Shown: piece after piece, positions 34,840-47,935 of the stretch | Layout: each line of letters starts with the position of its first letter | Position numbering within the stretch: position 1 is the stretch's first letter | From: Saccharina japonica | Lineage: Eukaryota > Sar > Phaeophyceae > Laminariales > Laminariaceae | Reading direction: 5' to 3' | Length of the DNA: 64,000 nucleotides | Assembly (NCBI GenBank): GCA_008828725.1 | Contig: MEHQ01001590.1 | Span: 62,001-126,000 of the forward strand | Notes under the pieces: model-generated | Told to the model about the DNA's origin: nothing | The model's database searches: none | The model's input: the letters and a program-made list of their open reading frames with translations, nothing else | Program-made: the position numbers and the translations under genes

Positions 34840-35574
34840 CAAGGGCGGCCGAGGATTTGGATATCATACACCTAACCCCCCCCCCCCCCCCAGAGGCCGA
34901 AAAAAAAAAACATTTACCACTTTTTTTTTTTTTCGTGTACGAATATACCTTGTGTATACCGGTGGTGTATCCGGTGTATCCAGCAGGGTGTGTCGGTCAG
35001 TATCGGTGTATGTTTGGTGTAACAGCTACTGTAGTACCGGACAGATGCAAACCCTCGCAGCAAGTCAAATAACGTACGAGTAACATCACATCTCCGACAG
35101 ATAGGTACAGGATAATATTTACAGAAGCAGTAAGATTGTCTACTCGTACCAGGTGGTTCGTGCAACACGGCGCTCACGTCCCCACACAGAACCAACATAT
35201 TCAGGCAGTGCTTATCCATCCAAGCCTGTGGATCCCACGGCTCTTCGGGACCTTCTGGTCCACCTTCGATCGAGCTCATAGCTCCTTTGTACCGCTCACT
35301 ACTCTCCCTCGACTCTCCTGCTGCAGTCGCTGCCTCTCTACGCAGCTGCAGCTCATAGGCCTGCGGCCGCCCCTGGTATTGTAGTAGTATGGAAGGCCTT
35401 GTATCAAGCAGGGGGGGGGGGGCGGCCTTCTACCGTCCCCTGTGTTCAGTTTTATATAGGTTTTGTGTAGGCGTAGAGGGAGGGGATGGTCTCAGGTACC
35501 CCCCCCCCTGTCAAAACGTAAAAGTTGAACAATTTGACGTGAGGTGTCGAAAAAAAACATTTCGACCACCCTCG
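34840..35574. mobile_element. Non-autonomous hAT-like element H1, copy b
   Basis: Begins CAAGGGCGGCCGAGGATTTGG and ends TTCGACCACCCTCG, flanked by CAAGGAC on both sides (34833-34839 and 35575-35581). It is nearly identical along its length to copy a at 23834-25166 but lacks that copy's extra 590 bp. A minus-strand frame across its middle (SSIEGGPEGPEEPW...) is open in part but has no domain. Confidence 0.75.
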
Positions 35575-35581
35575 CAAGGAC

Positions 35582-37954
35582 CCAACAGCAGTTTGTTGTG
35601 TAGCGGCATTCGTTGCAATGGTTAAGGAGGTCTTTCGGAGACAAATACTTTATACGTCATTAATTTTTAAGCTATTTATAAGAATGCGATGCAGTCTCGC
35701 AGTGCGAAACTTTCAACGGCGCGTTTCGGATAGGTGAACCACAGGTACAGCCGACCCCTGTGCGCACAGTCCCCTGCAGTAATAGTCTCCTTAACCTCCC
35801 GGCCAATATTCCAGTGCCACGTCGCCTGCTACACTTTTTTATTTCCTGCCATACATCACATATGATACCTGGTACATGTTTACGTTTACACGTCTTCGGT
35901 GTTCCGTACGTGTCACAGGTATGGAAAAAAATTGTTTTCCAGGCACTGCTCCCCTCCCACCACAACTACTGCTGTGGTCGTGTCGATCGCGAAAAGTCTT
36001 ATGCATTTTCTTCTCTCGATGTCTCGCGTCGAATGTGTCATGTTAATTCCAGTCCTTCTTATCGCAATGCGGTCGTTCAGTCTACCCATGTTCATCAAGC
36101 ACATAACGCGAGATGTCCAGGTAGGTGCTAACGTGATAATTGTGATTTGAATTCGCTCACTATAAATATGTCTGGGCACGGAAGCCCCTCCAGTAGCCGC
36201 CAATCCTTAACCTGTGGGCTTCTTTCGATCGGTGGGCATCGTCAGACGCAAACCCTTGTATAATTAAATGTGAACATTTCGTCTTGAAAATATCCCCGCA
36301 CTATTAGTTGGCCTACTTATATACTTGTATACATATTCATTGTTTGTTTCGTCTTAAAAGGAAGCCGATATTTGTCTATGTACCCAGTAGTCAGCTTGTT
36401 TTATCGTCTTGACTCCAAACCCTGAACCCGTTCTTTGAACACGTCGATAACCAGCAAAAAGTGCTTGTCTGCGTCCATTTTTCACCCTACGCATGACATA
36501 TATTAAACCATATTTACCCCTGCCCAGTGTCGGTTATCAATATATTGGTGGTCAGTTATCGGTTATCAAATATTGACCATCAATGTAGTCGTCCTCAGTA
36601 TCGGTAATCGCTGTGGGTCATGAACAAATTGTTCGGCAATACCTGTTATCATCAACATCGTTTATCAACGTATTGGTCGTTAATATCGGTTGTGAATATC
36701 GGTCGTCAATATGATACACTCGGTACGTGCGATATGATATATGCACGCTTGGTATTTCTTCTTTTTGGCTACTGCTGTGTCATCAATTTAGTTTGGCTGC
36801 TGTATGATAACTAGAACTTTTCGCACAATTGTTTGCGGAGACTGTCTACGTACTACTGTAATTTTGTTTTTTCGATAATTAGTTTCGGCAATCATCCATC
36901 CATAAATCGGAATTGACCAGCCATTTGATGTCGGCGTCTGTCCATTAATTAAAGTTTTCCAGGAAATATGCTTTGGCGATTGTCTGTTGAACATCATTTT
37001 CCAGGTAACTGATTTTTGTTATTGTGTATGGCTTGGGATTGACCATGCTCAATTGCTTTCTCTTTGTGTTGTCCACTCATTGGAAGCGTACAGACTTGTG
37101 ATTTTTGGGTGGTGCATACTAGATCGATTAGTCCGAAGATTAGGTTAAGGATGCTGTCAATCGGAAGTAGTTTCCCCTACAATTTATTTTGGCGTTTTGG
37201 AAACAAGTTGAGATGGTCCACACAATACTATTCAGAGGACGCACATAAATCAATTGATCACGAAATGTAACCATACTACTGTACCTAGTCAATGTACAGG
37301 CAGTAGGTACGAGTATGTTCTGACTAGCAGAAACCACTCTTGAGTCGATTCCAGTCGCAATTGAGCACAATACAGTACCCTGTACTATTTTACACAGGTG
37401 ATGCTACCGTGGCGTTGGAGTTAACTGAAAACATCAGCTACTGATGTAGCTCTACATGCAGCTGGCGTTTTTCATATAACAGAGGTCTCTGAAACCCGTT
37501 TGTCCGGGCAATTCAAATCAATGCGTCCTTCCGAAATCAGGTTTTGTCGTAATCCAAAAAATGGACGGCGTTCGAAAACAGATTTCCCCGTACGTCCAAT
37601 TCACGTACACCACCTGAAATCAGTGGTTCAGGCGATTCCAACTAGTAGACAGCCTGTGAAACCAATTGTCTAAGTTTGTGTAATAGGCGGTTTCCGAGAT
37701 GAGAAGTCTTGACAATAAAAAATGATAAAATAAAAACACATAATTTGCTCAGACATTTGCACTGAATAGAAAAGTCTCTTAGTTAAATAACCATGACAAT
37801 TACAACGAATAGAGGCTTCAAAAACCGTTTGTCTGGATATTTCGAATGTGTTAGAAACCAGCTTCCAAACAATCCAAAGCTCCAGACGTCAATATTCCAA
37901 ACACGTCCGGTTGATGGTCAGTATCTGAAATCAATAGCCAGAAACATTCCAGGG
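35582..37954. other. Gene-free stretch with degenerate short repeats
   Basis: Between 36525 and 36715 variants of TCGGTTATCAATAT, TCGTTTATCAACGT and TCGGTCGTCAATAT recur about ten times on the plus strand. No gene is supportable elsewhere in this stretch. Confidence 0.45.
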
Positions 37955-37964
37955 TTTTTCATGG

Positions 37965-38330
37965 GCCCACGATGATGGACCAGTGCATCGATTTGTTTTT
38001 ATGATGGGCCACAGCCCGGCTCGGCCCATCAAATTTTGTATTGGTGGGCCGCTGCTCGGCCCGGCCCGTCACATAATCTGAGGATGGGCCGCGACCCGGC
38101 CCGGCCCACCAAATTGTCAGAACATAGACAGAGGCCCGGCCCAGCCCAATAAATTTTGATTGACTCATGGCGAAGCCCGGCCCGGCCCATCCTTTCTTCA
38201 GAAGTCTCAGCCGGGTCCGGCCCGGCCCATGACATGGGAGTAAGACCCATGCGACACGGGCTCTACATGGATCGACCCAACAATTGTTTCGGGCCGGCCC
38301 GTCCAATTCACGCGCCGGCCCATGGACCGA
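37965..38330. repeat. GGCCCGGCCC-rich array, probable transposon core
   Basis: At least eight blocks of CCCGGCCCGGCCCAT or the inverse ATGGGCC are spaced 30-60 bp apart by AT-rich linkers such as CAAATTTTGTATTGG. The left side starts CATGGGCCCACGATGATGGAC and the right side, inverted, CATGGGCCGGCGCGTGAATTGGAC, so the region may be one non-autonomous DNA element with related ends. No target duplication was found. Confidence 0.55.
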
Positions 38331-39494
38331 CCAATGTAGTGTCCCGTACTAAAAGGTGCATGCGTATAAGCTGACGTGATTATCTTACGTTGTTTGTTGG
38401 TTTTTCGTTGTTTTTCTCGTCCGGAGTACGAGGTACAGATGTTTTCACCACATGAGACACACGTTACCAGTATCACTACTCACGAAATTAATATATATCA
38501 ACAACTCGGTTGGACGGCTTCCGTCCCGACTGTGGACCATCACCTCCTCGTGCTGTTGCAACACCCGTTGAACTGTTTTGTGCGTGTTTAACGGGTGAAC
38601 GAGAGGTATCAAAAGCGGGGTGTGAGTGTATCCCAGATACTGACATGCAAACCTGAGGGTATACTCCGTCGCCTCGACAAAGTCTGCGAATTCCCCCCTT
38701 TGCTCCACCGCTTTACCCTTTGTTTAGATCGCAGAGGATGTGTGCACCCCGGGCTGGGTCCCACAATCAATCGGTACCCCTAACCCTTTCGCTTTTGCTT
38801 CATTTGGCACGCTTAAGATCAGACGTCTAACAACATCGGGAAGACCGACGACGGAACGGGCCGTACCCGGTCAAGCGTGGTCAGAATATCAGCAAGAATT
38901 AAATAAATGATGCTCATACCACAACGGCTGGTTTCGTGAGTACTGCATACGATCATGATACCACGTCCTCCTGTGACAACCACATCTGGTTCAGGCGCGT
39001 AGTGTCCAAGAAGCTACCGTTGCTCCTTCTTTTTCACGACATGTTTAGCTGCGTATACGTCGGGACATTACGAATATTGTACATGTAGTACAACGTGGGG
39101 AATGTAACTATCGTGAAAATTATGTGAAGCACATCGTTTACCTCAAAGAACAAAACAAGTAAACTGGGGGATATACGTACATGCATATATAGATGCACCA
39201 AGATAAATAATATGTTGTTTACCATACTATCGTAAATACCACGTAGTTACCATGACGTAGAGGAAAGAGGAGTGCTATTTTGTCCCAGGCCAATAGCTGT
39301 TAGGCTTTTCAGAGACGGTGATGATAATATACGAATATGAGTGCACCATGATAGCGCAAACGACGTGCTTGGTATTGGGATATATGCTGGCGACGACCTG
39401 TGTCACGAGAACCTCGCCACCGATGCTTGGCCGTGTCCCCCTTTACGTCACCAGATAAGGGTAGTGTCGCCCTATTTGTCGTCTTCCCTAACAG
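38331..39494. other. Gene-free stretch
   Basis: A minus-strand frame at 38445-38708 (GEFADFVEATEYTLRFACQY...) is open and somewhat protein-like, but has no recognised domain. Nothing else was seen. Confidence 0.35.
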
Positions 39495-39760
39495 TAACAG
39501 GCCGGCGGATTTGAAGACATGAAACGTTCACCACACAGTTAACTGACGCACCAAGTGGAAGCCCTGCGTTCAATATATTTCCATTTGTCCAAAACAACTC
39601 TGGGCTCATAATGGGCTTTCTTCCATCCACGACAAATCTCTCCGTGATGAGACTGTAAGGCGTATGACCACAAAGCAGCTCTTGGTGGGCTGCATTGTTG
39701 CGTTTGAACTGTCCACAAAGTGCAGGAAACTCTGTTCGGTCAGATAAATTTCATCGCTGC
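39495..39760 (-). CDS. Unassigned coding-like fragment
   Basis: A minus frame without ATG reads EFPALCGQFKRNNAAHQELL, then CGHTPYSLITERFVVDGRKP, and ends at a TAG after TVREDDK. The N-x2-H-x-x-L-x-x-G-x-T-P-Y wording faintly recalls the C-terminal half of retroelement integrases. Adjacent frames are also open, so confidence is low. Confidence 0.2.
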
Positions 39761-40539
39761 CCGAATTCATGATGGGTGTGCCCCCGCCCCCCCCACGTGT
39801 TCCTGCTGATAAAAGCAATCGATTCCCTACTTCCTCGGAACCTGCTCCTTCTTTGTTTCGACATGCTTTACTCTATTTACGTTTGTAGTATCTGGTGAAG
39901 AGTTATTTGATCATTGTGCTGCTAAGTGTACTATAATAATAGGCCGGTGATCGGTCCGGGTGTGGAAATTCTCGTGTTAATCACCTGACACGGTTAGGGT
40001 GCCAAATTTGGTTTATGGGCTGCTGGGTTGAGGAGCTCGACGTATATTTTGCTGAAACGTGACGTCCAAGGTGATTATTCAAGGAACCCCTCCGACGTTT
40101 TTATGCCCCCGTCATAGCACAATCATTTTGGTAGATTTATCGCTACTATCTGGTAGTTTCTCTCTTGGCGAGCTATACGAGCCAGGTAATACTGAGGTGA
40201 CCAGCATATATTTTACAGTAGAATGCGCTTGCAACCCATCTTCATTCATTGCGGCAGGACTCCCCACTAGCTCCAGGTACCGCCACCGCTCTCGCCCCCC
40301 CCCATCCTTCCAAAACATGAAGTATTTTTTCATATATATTTTGAACAACTTACATTCGTGTTGTTTAGAGTTTCGTCTCGATGTTCATCGTGCACTGTTC
40401 TTTGAAGTCCGTAGCGTAGGTCTTCTCCTTCTGTCGACAATGTGTATGACACCTGGGTATATTTGGTCGTTGTCTCTGCATAGGGCCCGACTCACTAATT
40501 GTTCATGCTTACAAGACTGATAGCGCTTCCTCCCGTCAA

Positions 40540-40628
40540 TAATTGCTTCTTTCCTTCCTTACTTCCTTCCTTCCTTCCTTCCTTCCTCCCTCCCTTCCTT
40601 CCTTCCTTCCTTCCTTCCTTCCTTCCTT
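40540..40628. repeat. (CTTC)n microsatellite within a polypyrimidine tract
   Basis: Two runs of CTTC are interrupted by CTCCCTCC. The tract ends about 40 bp before the probable splice acceptor at 40669, so it lies in the presumed intron and lengthens its pyrimidine tract. Confidence 0.9.
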
Positions 40629-40669
40629 TCTCTCTGCACGAAATTTCCCTTTTTCTTGCTGCTTGTAGG

Positions 40670-41735
40670 CGCACGTCGGGGTTTCAACCTTTACGGCATG
40701 GGTGCTGTATGTTTTGGGGTAACCACCTTATCCCTCCTTCCGATAACAGGAACCTTTGGTGCTCTGCCCGATTTGCCACAAGACAACACAGAGATGGAGG
40801 TCCGCGCCGGCTACTTCACAGAGGATGGCAAGTACCTGGGAGGGTTTCCACATTTCGTTGATAGCTCGCTGTTGTACGAGTGCACAGACTTCAAAGCAAG
40901 CAGCAGCAGCAGCAGCAGCAGCAGCAGTGCCGCTACCATCGACAACACGGTGGCGAACGCGACGGTGTGCGTGGCCTGGACAGCGAATGTGACCGGTTCT
41001 GATGTTTACGAGGGGGGCGATTGTTCTTGTATTTCCGTCGCAAAGGCGGCCTACTGCGAGGAGTGGACCTGCAGCCAGCGGGGAGTCGAGAACGCGCGGT
41101 GCACCTGCGTCATGGCAGACGACGACTCCGCAACGTCATTTTGTTCGTCCTGGGAGTGCTTCGAGACAGGTTCTGCCGGCGCCCAAGGGGTCGGGGAATA
41201 CCGTTGTCTGGCCTCGTCGTCAACCCCTGGAGTCTGTGAGGCGTGGACCGGGGTGACTGATAGACCAGAGGAATTGAAAGGATCCAGCTGTGCCTGCGCC
41301 GAGAAGTTGGACGAAGCCGAGTTTTGCTCGTCGTGGGAGTGCAAAGAGCGAAGGATATCAAAGTGTTCTCATGGCTGGGGAAGCTGGTGCAATATCGGCG
41401 TGTCTATAGGGGTGGGATGTTTCTTCGGGTCCTTCGGCGCCATGTTGGTTGCCTTCGGCCTTAACTCTGGAGACATCGTCGTTGCAGGCTGCTCTTTGAA
41501 AGATTGTATTGTTTCCGGATTCTTCTGGATGCTGGGTTGGTTCGGTGGTGTTCTCGTCTGGGGCGGGCAGGATGGAGCGGCGTGGGCGGGAATATGGTGG
41601 GGGGCGATCATCGCTTTAGGCTTGCTCTTCCGCTTCCTGTGTAACCATCGCTACCGCGGCAAAGCAGGCATCGATTCATTCCGGGGTCCAGCCACAAAAT
41701 CCCGCGTTGAACAGGATACACAACTTGTAAACTGA
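40670..41735 (+). CDS. Cysteine-repeat protein with four membrane segments (3' exon)
   Basis: The exon follows TTTTTCTTGCTGCTTGTAG, a strong acceptor, and runs open to TGA at 41733-41735. Counting codons from 40656, a hydrophobic segment lies at residues 15-37. A serine run encoded by (AGC)n lies at 82-91. Five C-x-x-W units follow (CVAW 105, CEEW 134, CSSW 163, CEAW 194, CSSW 224), most paired with a later C-x-C. Three hydrophobic segments (about 246-269, 284-303 and 310-328) follow, then a basic tail. This suggests a surface protein with a disulfide-rich loop outside the cell and a short cytoplasmic end. The upstream exon with the start codon was not found; an ATG at residue 15 could also start the protein. 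No known family is recognised. Confidence 0.6.
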
Positions 41736-43027
41736 GTAGCAGTTCCCAGCGCGATGTATACGCTCGGCACATGTACGACACAGAGGTCTAATCCAAGAGG
41801 ATTATGTTGTCTTTGCGCTTTTTTTAACAAAAGCTGGTACAGTTCCAGACGGCGACGCTTTACCACCAATACCATATAATGGCTGACGCGCGATACGGCG
41901 AGGAGAGAAACACCCAACAGGTATGAAGCTCCACGAAGCGTGAAGACAGCCCTATACGGAGGTATTCATTTTCCCAGGCATCAGCCATATCCGAGAAATG
42001 GTTGGATAAGCCCGACGCGCAAATCTTACGCCATATATATATATATATTTGGATGTGCATCAAAGTTGTGTGGACAACATACTTTACGGACGCAAACAAA
42101 AGGAGGCATCCCCGATGTCTAAGCCCGATACGGTATATCCAATGTAGCATGGATGCGTAGGATGATGGCTTCGAGTACGGCCTGCACAAAGAAAGCATTG
42201 TAGAAGAGGGGTGGGGGCGCGGTCAATCCGGGTGGAAACCATACGCGGGAAAGATATCGGGCCTTCCTTGTTGTATCCCGTTTAGTGCGGCAAGGTCTGT
42301 GCAAACCTCTGGTATTCCAAATGAAGATCGTCACTTCGGCCGGCGGTAGATGCTCTAGTCTGGTAGGCACGGCCTAGCACAAATTAAGGTGCACCCCGGA
42401 AGCAGTAGGTATGGGAGCACTGGGAATTGGCCCAGTGTGTATTTGGTGTTGACATAGTCTCCTAGCAATCCCAAATCGTTCATAGAATTTGATCGTGTTC
42501 TTCGAGATCCCTTGGAGATGAGTTGGACAAAGTTAGGGGCCCACTTCTCGACTACGGCTCAAAAAGGCAGTGACTCGAAGAGTTCCATTGGACGAACAGT
42601 GTTTGACGGGCAAGAAGCGGAGATATGAACGAGTTCCTTACGGTGTTGTGTGGACGCATCGGATCGGAACAACCGACGAGAAGGGACAAGTTTTGTTGAC
42701 CCCGCTGCGTGTCGACGATATTGGTTTTCAAAGAACACACGCAGCCGTGCTGTATCAGACAAATATTCGCGGGACACGAGTTATGTTCGTTAGAGAGTTC
42801 TACATGTGGACGACGGAAATGTAAAGTATCATCAGTTTCATATGGTATGGGCGAACGTGTCGTGATCTAAGGCGAAACATTTTGACGCATTGTTTTGTAG
42901 TATTACAGTCCGTTTGAAATTTAGGTGGGTATGATGGAAATTGCCGAAGACGGGATTATGGATCACTTGTGTCATCTAATACACACCACTAAAGCTCAAG
43001 GTCTGGCACCGTAGTCCACGTTTGGAG
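41736..43027. other. Gene-free stretch
   Basis: No supportable gene on either strand. A (TA)n run lies at 42033-42049. Confidence 0.4.
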
Positions 43028-43304
43028 GATACACCGTATATTGATAGGCAGGTCTTCGTCGAAAGTTCCTTTCCACACAGCGAAAGTCCAGAAGTTGATA
43101 AGTATGGTACGCGAATGCACTAAATGAAGCATATATTCCTAGGTACTTGAATGTCATTACAGATGAAGGATACACCGTATATTGATAAACAGGTCTTGGT
43201 CGAAAGTTCCTTCAACGCAGCGAAAGTCCAGTAGTTGATAAGTATGGTACTCGAATGCACTAAATGAAACATATATTCCTAGGTACGTGAACGTCATTAC
43301 AGAT
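43028..43304. repeat. Tandem duplication of a 137-bp unit
   Basis: The unit from GGATACACCGTATATTGATA to GTCATTACAGATGA occurs twice in a row (about 43028-43164 and 43166-43304) with a dozen or so differences. Confidence 0.9.
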
Positions 43305-43513
43305 GAACAGAACGAGTACTGGTCAAGCAGGAACTAACTGCGGGCTTAGTCTACTCAGTGGTCTTGATTAATACGACATGCACCATTTCTCAGGAACACT
43401 GCCAAACGGGTTTAGTAGGTCAAAATCTGGCTGCATTGGGTATATGGTGAAGGAAACTGATCCATCGTCATGAGGCACGAGACGGACTATTGTCACGTGG
43501 CGAAAGAGGGAGG

Positions 43514-43625
43514 AAGGATGGAAGGAAGGAAGGAAGGAAGGAAGGAAGGAAGGAAGGAAGGAAGGGAGGGTGGGTGGGTGGGAGGGAGGGAGGGAGGGAG
43601 GGAGGCAGGGAGGGAGGCAGGCGAA
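43514..43625. repeat. (GGAA)n/(GGGA)n purine microsatellite
   Basis: GGAA units change into GGGT and then GGGA/GGCA units. Open frames across it are products of the repeat and are not genes. Confidence 0.95.
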
Positions 43626-46600
43626 AGCGGTACGAGGGTGGGGTGGTGGTATGAGGGTCGGGTGACGAGTCATACCACCGTGGGGGGAGGGGTGAGCAGT
43701 TGTTTTCCCAGCTTCCTACAAAACAAATTTGGGCATCTACACCTCACCCATCATGCCGGATTTATGGAGGATGTGTGTGCAAGCTTATTGCCTATGTACC
43801 AACATATACAATACAGTAGGTACTATGGGTGCTTAACGAACGAAGAAGGAATGTTTCGGGCAAGCAACAGGATATGCGACACACATAGCGGCATGAGCAG
43901 GAATACGTGGGGGGGGTGGGGTGGGCTGGGGCTACTCATGTTTTGCAACAAGAAGTTCGATATGGCCCTTGGAAACGGTATCCTGTGGGGCAGGAGGGGA
44001 AGCGGGGGGGTGTTGACATTTGTGCAGAGGGCAAGCACAGCACTGGACCTCACCAAGAGCTGGTTTCGGTGCGCGCCATCTAGCTCTATCTCGACAAGCA
44101 AACAAAGAGAGAATCAGTTTGGGGTCACTCGTTGTAGCTATAGCCCGCAAGTGTTTTTTATCCAAAACGGCCCCTGCTATGATCGTGGGCTGTCCTTGCG
44201 AGGTTAGACATCATACTTACTAAAACATAAAGAAAGTATCATGTAGAGAATGCTATAAGCAGTCAACTCTCCGGCCCCTGCTTCATTCGACAGCCACCAC
44301 CCAGGCCGGCATCGCGACCATTGATACTCTCCATCCTGCCGAATATGGCGTATTGACCAGCCCTTCACGGCAGTTCAGACCACCGAGCACGACCATAGCT
44401 TACAGCACTCGGTGAAAAAAAAAAAAAAAAAAGAGAAACGGGGGGGAAGGGGGGGCATATCTGCCTGTACGTAATGTACCCAGCGTGTCTACTGTACAAA
44501 AATAATTATAATGAGGAGCTAACGATGCGAGAAGGCCGGAGGCCTCCTCGCCTCGATTATGTGCTCTTCTATAAGGGGTCGTGTGTTCGTGTGGGTGTGT
44601 ACCCCTGCTCACGAACGGACACAAACGGACAAAAAACAGTACTGAAAAATGCCACAGCGTGCCTTTATTTACCGGATTGCTTAATACCGAGGTTTATCTG
44701 TTCGCTTTGGTTTCTTTGGCGTGCGACGCGTACACTGAACCGATGCCGACATGCTCGGGACTGGTAGACGCCCGCTACTTATGCGCACCGTCGTGTAATA
44801 CTCGTGTCGAACGCCGTGCCGAGATCGGAGAGCTAGGCGATAGTGACTGTCATAATTAGTTACCAGTGGCAATTGTCACTGGGATGTTTCGGCAGTACAG
44901 CAGACCAGCAGCAGTAGCAACGACGAGCATCACCACCAGCAAACACACCAGAAATATCACCACCACGACACCACCAGCTTTATAGAAGCTTACCAGGCTC
45001 GATGGTGATGGTGGCTGCAGCAGGTGGTGATGGTGATGATTGATCGTGTTGGTGGCGGCTGCAGCTGGTACAAGTTTTTGTCGTCCCCGGCCTTCTTACC
45101 TCACCACTGTACAAGGTGTTTGGACTGACGCGCATTGCTTACCAATAAATGTTGGTGGGTGGTGTTGGTGATGGTGGGACAACCAGCCCAGCGATTAACC
45201 GACCCACCCAGTTACTCTCTCGCCCACAACCCACAACGTACACCCACCAACCTATCCTTGCCCATGAACCAAAAAAGGTTTCTGTGCTGACACAAATCGC
45301 TGAGAGTACAAAACTATCCAACCATTGACAATCTTTGCAGAACACCTTGGGAACAAAGCATAAAGAGAATACCCGTTAACGCAGTAGCTTAATGCAGTTA
45401 GGAGCTTGACCACTTGAAGGCGTCTGTCACGCTCCTCACTCCCACCCTTCTTGTAACACGGGGAGCTTCATATGCTTAATCCAAAATAGTTCGATAATAT
45501 GCACTTTTCGCGCATGCCCCGCCAAACAACGAACAACCAAAATGCATATACATAACTGGGATGGCAGATATGTATGCTGTGAAATTACTACAAGTCTTTA
45601 TAGTACCTCTGGTATACTTTACTGTACCCCTAACGACGTATTCAGTTTTAACAGCAGTATTCTGGTATACCGGCACTTTTTTTTAGTGTGTGGTATATAG
45701 TCCCCTAAGGCGTAGTACTCGATACGGCAGTTTATCAACTTAACCGGCTATCAATAGGCATGCAAAAAGCGTTGGGTGTAGTTGATCGTTTGAGGATCAG
45801 AACACGCTATGAGCAGTTTCTCATTTGAAGACGGTGTTGATAATGTGATACTGTCGGAGTACTCTCTCAGTTGAACGAGGACCTAAAAAACAAAAACAAA
45901 AATGCCGGATCTACGGGTCGGGTGCATGCATCCAGGTGATGAGACCTACCGGTATACAGCCGCAATACCGGTATGCATCTCGAATCGCCTACAGTAGATA
46001 CAGTGAACCCGTTCAAAAGCGTGCTGAGTCAAGGCGTGACTGCATCAACAGCAGCATAAGAAGGAAGGGTGTTTTTACATCGGGATCGGGGCAGAGCTTG
46101 AGTCGATCCGATCTGTGAGAAACCCATTCCCAAAGGGTAACGAGACCACACCAAGCTGGTCGCGTTTTTAGCGGCAACCCCCGTTACACCTCATGCAGCA
46201 CAGCTATAAAGCACAGCCGTAGAGCGTCTCGAGCATACACGAGTCGTACCGCATTTGCATATCGTCTCGAGCGCTTCGTTTGCTCCGGTGGGAAGCGCAA
46301 GAGAGTTGAGGACAAGCCAGTGGCACACCCTTCTTCAATTGGCCCATTTTGGTGTGTGTGGTCAGCAAGGGTGCCGTCACAACAAGGGATAACGCAGAGT
46401 TTTTCTCACAGCAGTTCGTATGTTTGTACCGTATACAGAAAAGGATGCCTACTGCAATAACAGGAACAATGTGGATGGGTCGTTGTCGTATCGGTGTAGG
46501 AATACAGTGGCACAACGCCGGCGCGGGAGGACACTGTCAGTGTTGTGGAAACCCCGTATCGGCCTGAATTGCCTATATGGATGTTTCATGGCGCTGCCTG

Positions 46601-46734
46601 AGGTATATAAACCCTACCAAAGAAGGAAAAAGACCAGTCAAACCACCAAGTGTCCACACCCGTTCCCACACCTGTCCACATACCGTGCATGAGCATTGCT
46701 CTACCACTTGCCTGTCTGTTAATCCCGCTACACC
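43626..46734. other. Gene-free stretch with low-complexity islands
   Basis: An A-run lies at 44416-44432. At 44915-45055 CACCACCAGC words are followed by GGTGGTGATGGTGATG words, so the stretch could fold into an imperfect hairpin. No gene is supportable. Confidence 0.4.
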
Positions 46735-46949
46735 TGTGCTGTGGACTATAACTCACGGATACGCGGTATCTGGCAAGCTCAAGTGCATCTCCTCGCGGGA
46801 CTCTCTGCACGAACTACAACAGCTGGCTACCAAGGTAAAACCGTTCCGGATAGAGGTCCGAAGGAGTCTAAGCTGTAACATGGGGGACCTCAAGGTCGAT
46901 GACAGAGAGAGGGGGATACGGGAGTACAAGAGACGCGTGCTACGGTAGA
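46735..46949 (+). CDS. Weak exon-like reading frame
   Basis: The frame reads GYAVSGKLKCISSRDSLHEL, then QQLATKVKPFRIEVRRSLSC and ends in a basic stretch before TAG. It is somewhat protein-like, but has no domain, start or splice support. Confidence 0.2.
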
Positions 46950-47935
46950 GGTAGCACGTTTTGGCTGAATCGTTTTCTGAACGATCGGGCCCCTTAACCC
47001 ATATTCGTCGGACTTTCAATTTTATGACGAATGCTGGTTCAGAGTATACTTCGGTACATGAGATTTCGCATCCGGCAGCACTTTTATTTTCCTCCAAAAT
47101 CATATTTTCGGTGAGGTATGACGCTCCTTAAGTGAGGAGCTCAGAAAAAAAATGGTGCTCCTCTATCGTAGCATGTGTCAAGAGCATGAGCCCTGGTCTG
47201 GACACGGGAGATCGGCGAGTGAATAGCCGACCCGAGTTGTTTTTGTTCTGGAAGAAATCTGATGGGTGGCTATTTTTACACTCGTAGGGATCTTGGTCTT
47301 CGGATGTAGAGAAATTGGCAGGTCAGAGGGTCGAAGCACAAGCTCCCGGCTCGTGAATGACGAGGGGGCAAGGGTCCGGAGGGGTAGCGAACACGATCCG
47401 GCTCACTTCTTCTTTTACTGCGGGGTGGCTGAGTCAGGTAGGTATCTCGGCGGTATTCGATCGACGCGTGAAGGTAGGCACGGGGCCGAGTGCTGCCGAT
47501 GATTTTATAGGAGACGAAAGTAAGCATATCACGTAGGGAGTTCTGCAGAGGAACATAGACAGTGGAGGTGAGCACTGGGCAGGCCCCGCAGAACGGAGAG
47601 ATGGAGGTAAGCGTCTCTCTTTCATTGAGGGTATCTAGAGGCGAGGGGCTGTACGGGTAGGGGTAAGCAGAGGCCCAGGGCCATCAAAAACAAAAAAGAC
47701 AGAAAAAGACGGGGCCGTTTAGGGGACACCAGGTAGAGACTATGAATGAGTGCGGAAATATGTAGCACTCATGCTGTCTACCGTGTGAACCGTGCACAAC
47801 TTGGTCCCGCTCCCAGATACACTACGACTATATCTTATCACGAAATAGTTGCGGCCGGTAGCCACAAACTTGGCACACCAGACGCGCGACAAAACATAGC
47901 CACCGGAAATGGGCGACAGTACATACGGTGCAGAA
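46950..47935. other. Gene-free stretch
   Basis: No supportable gene. Purine-rich GAGG and GGTAGG words are frequent, but no unit repeats. Confidence 0.35.

Noticed and set aside
43470..44207. 245-codon plus-strand open frame beginning in a GGAA microsatellite
   Set aside because: The first third is translated microsatellite and the rest has no domain or splice support.
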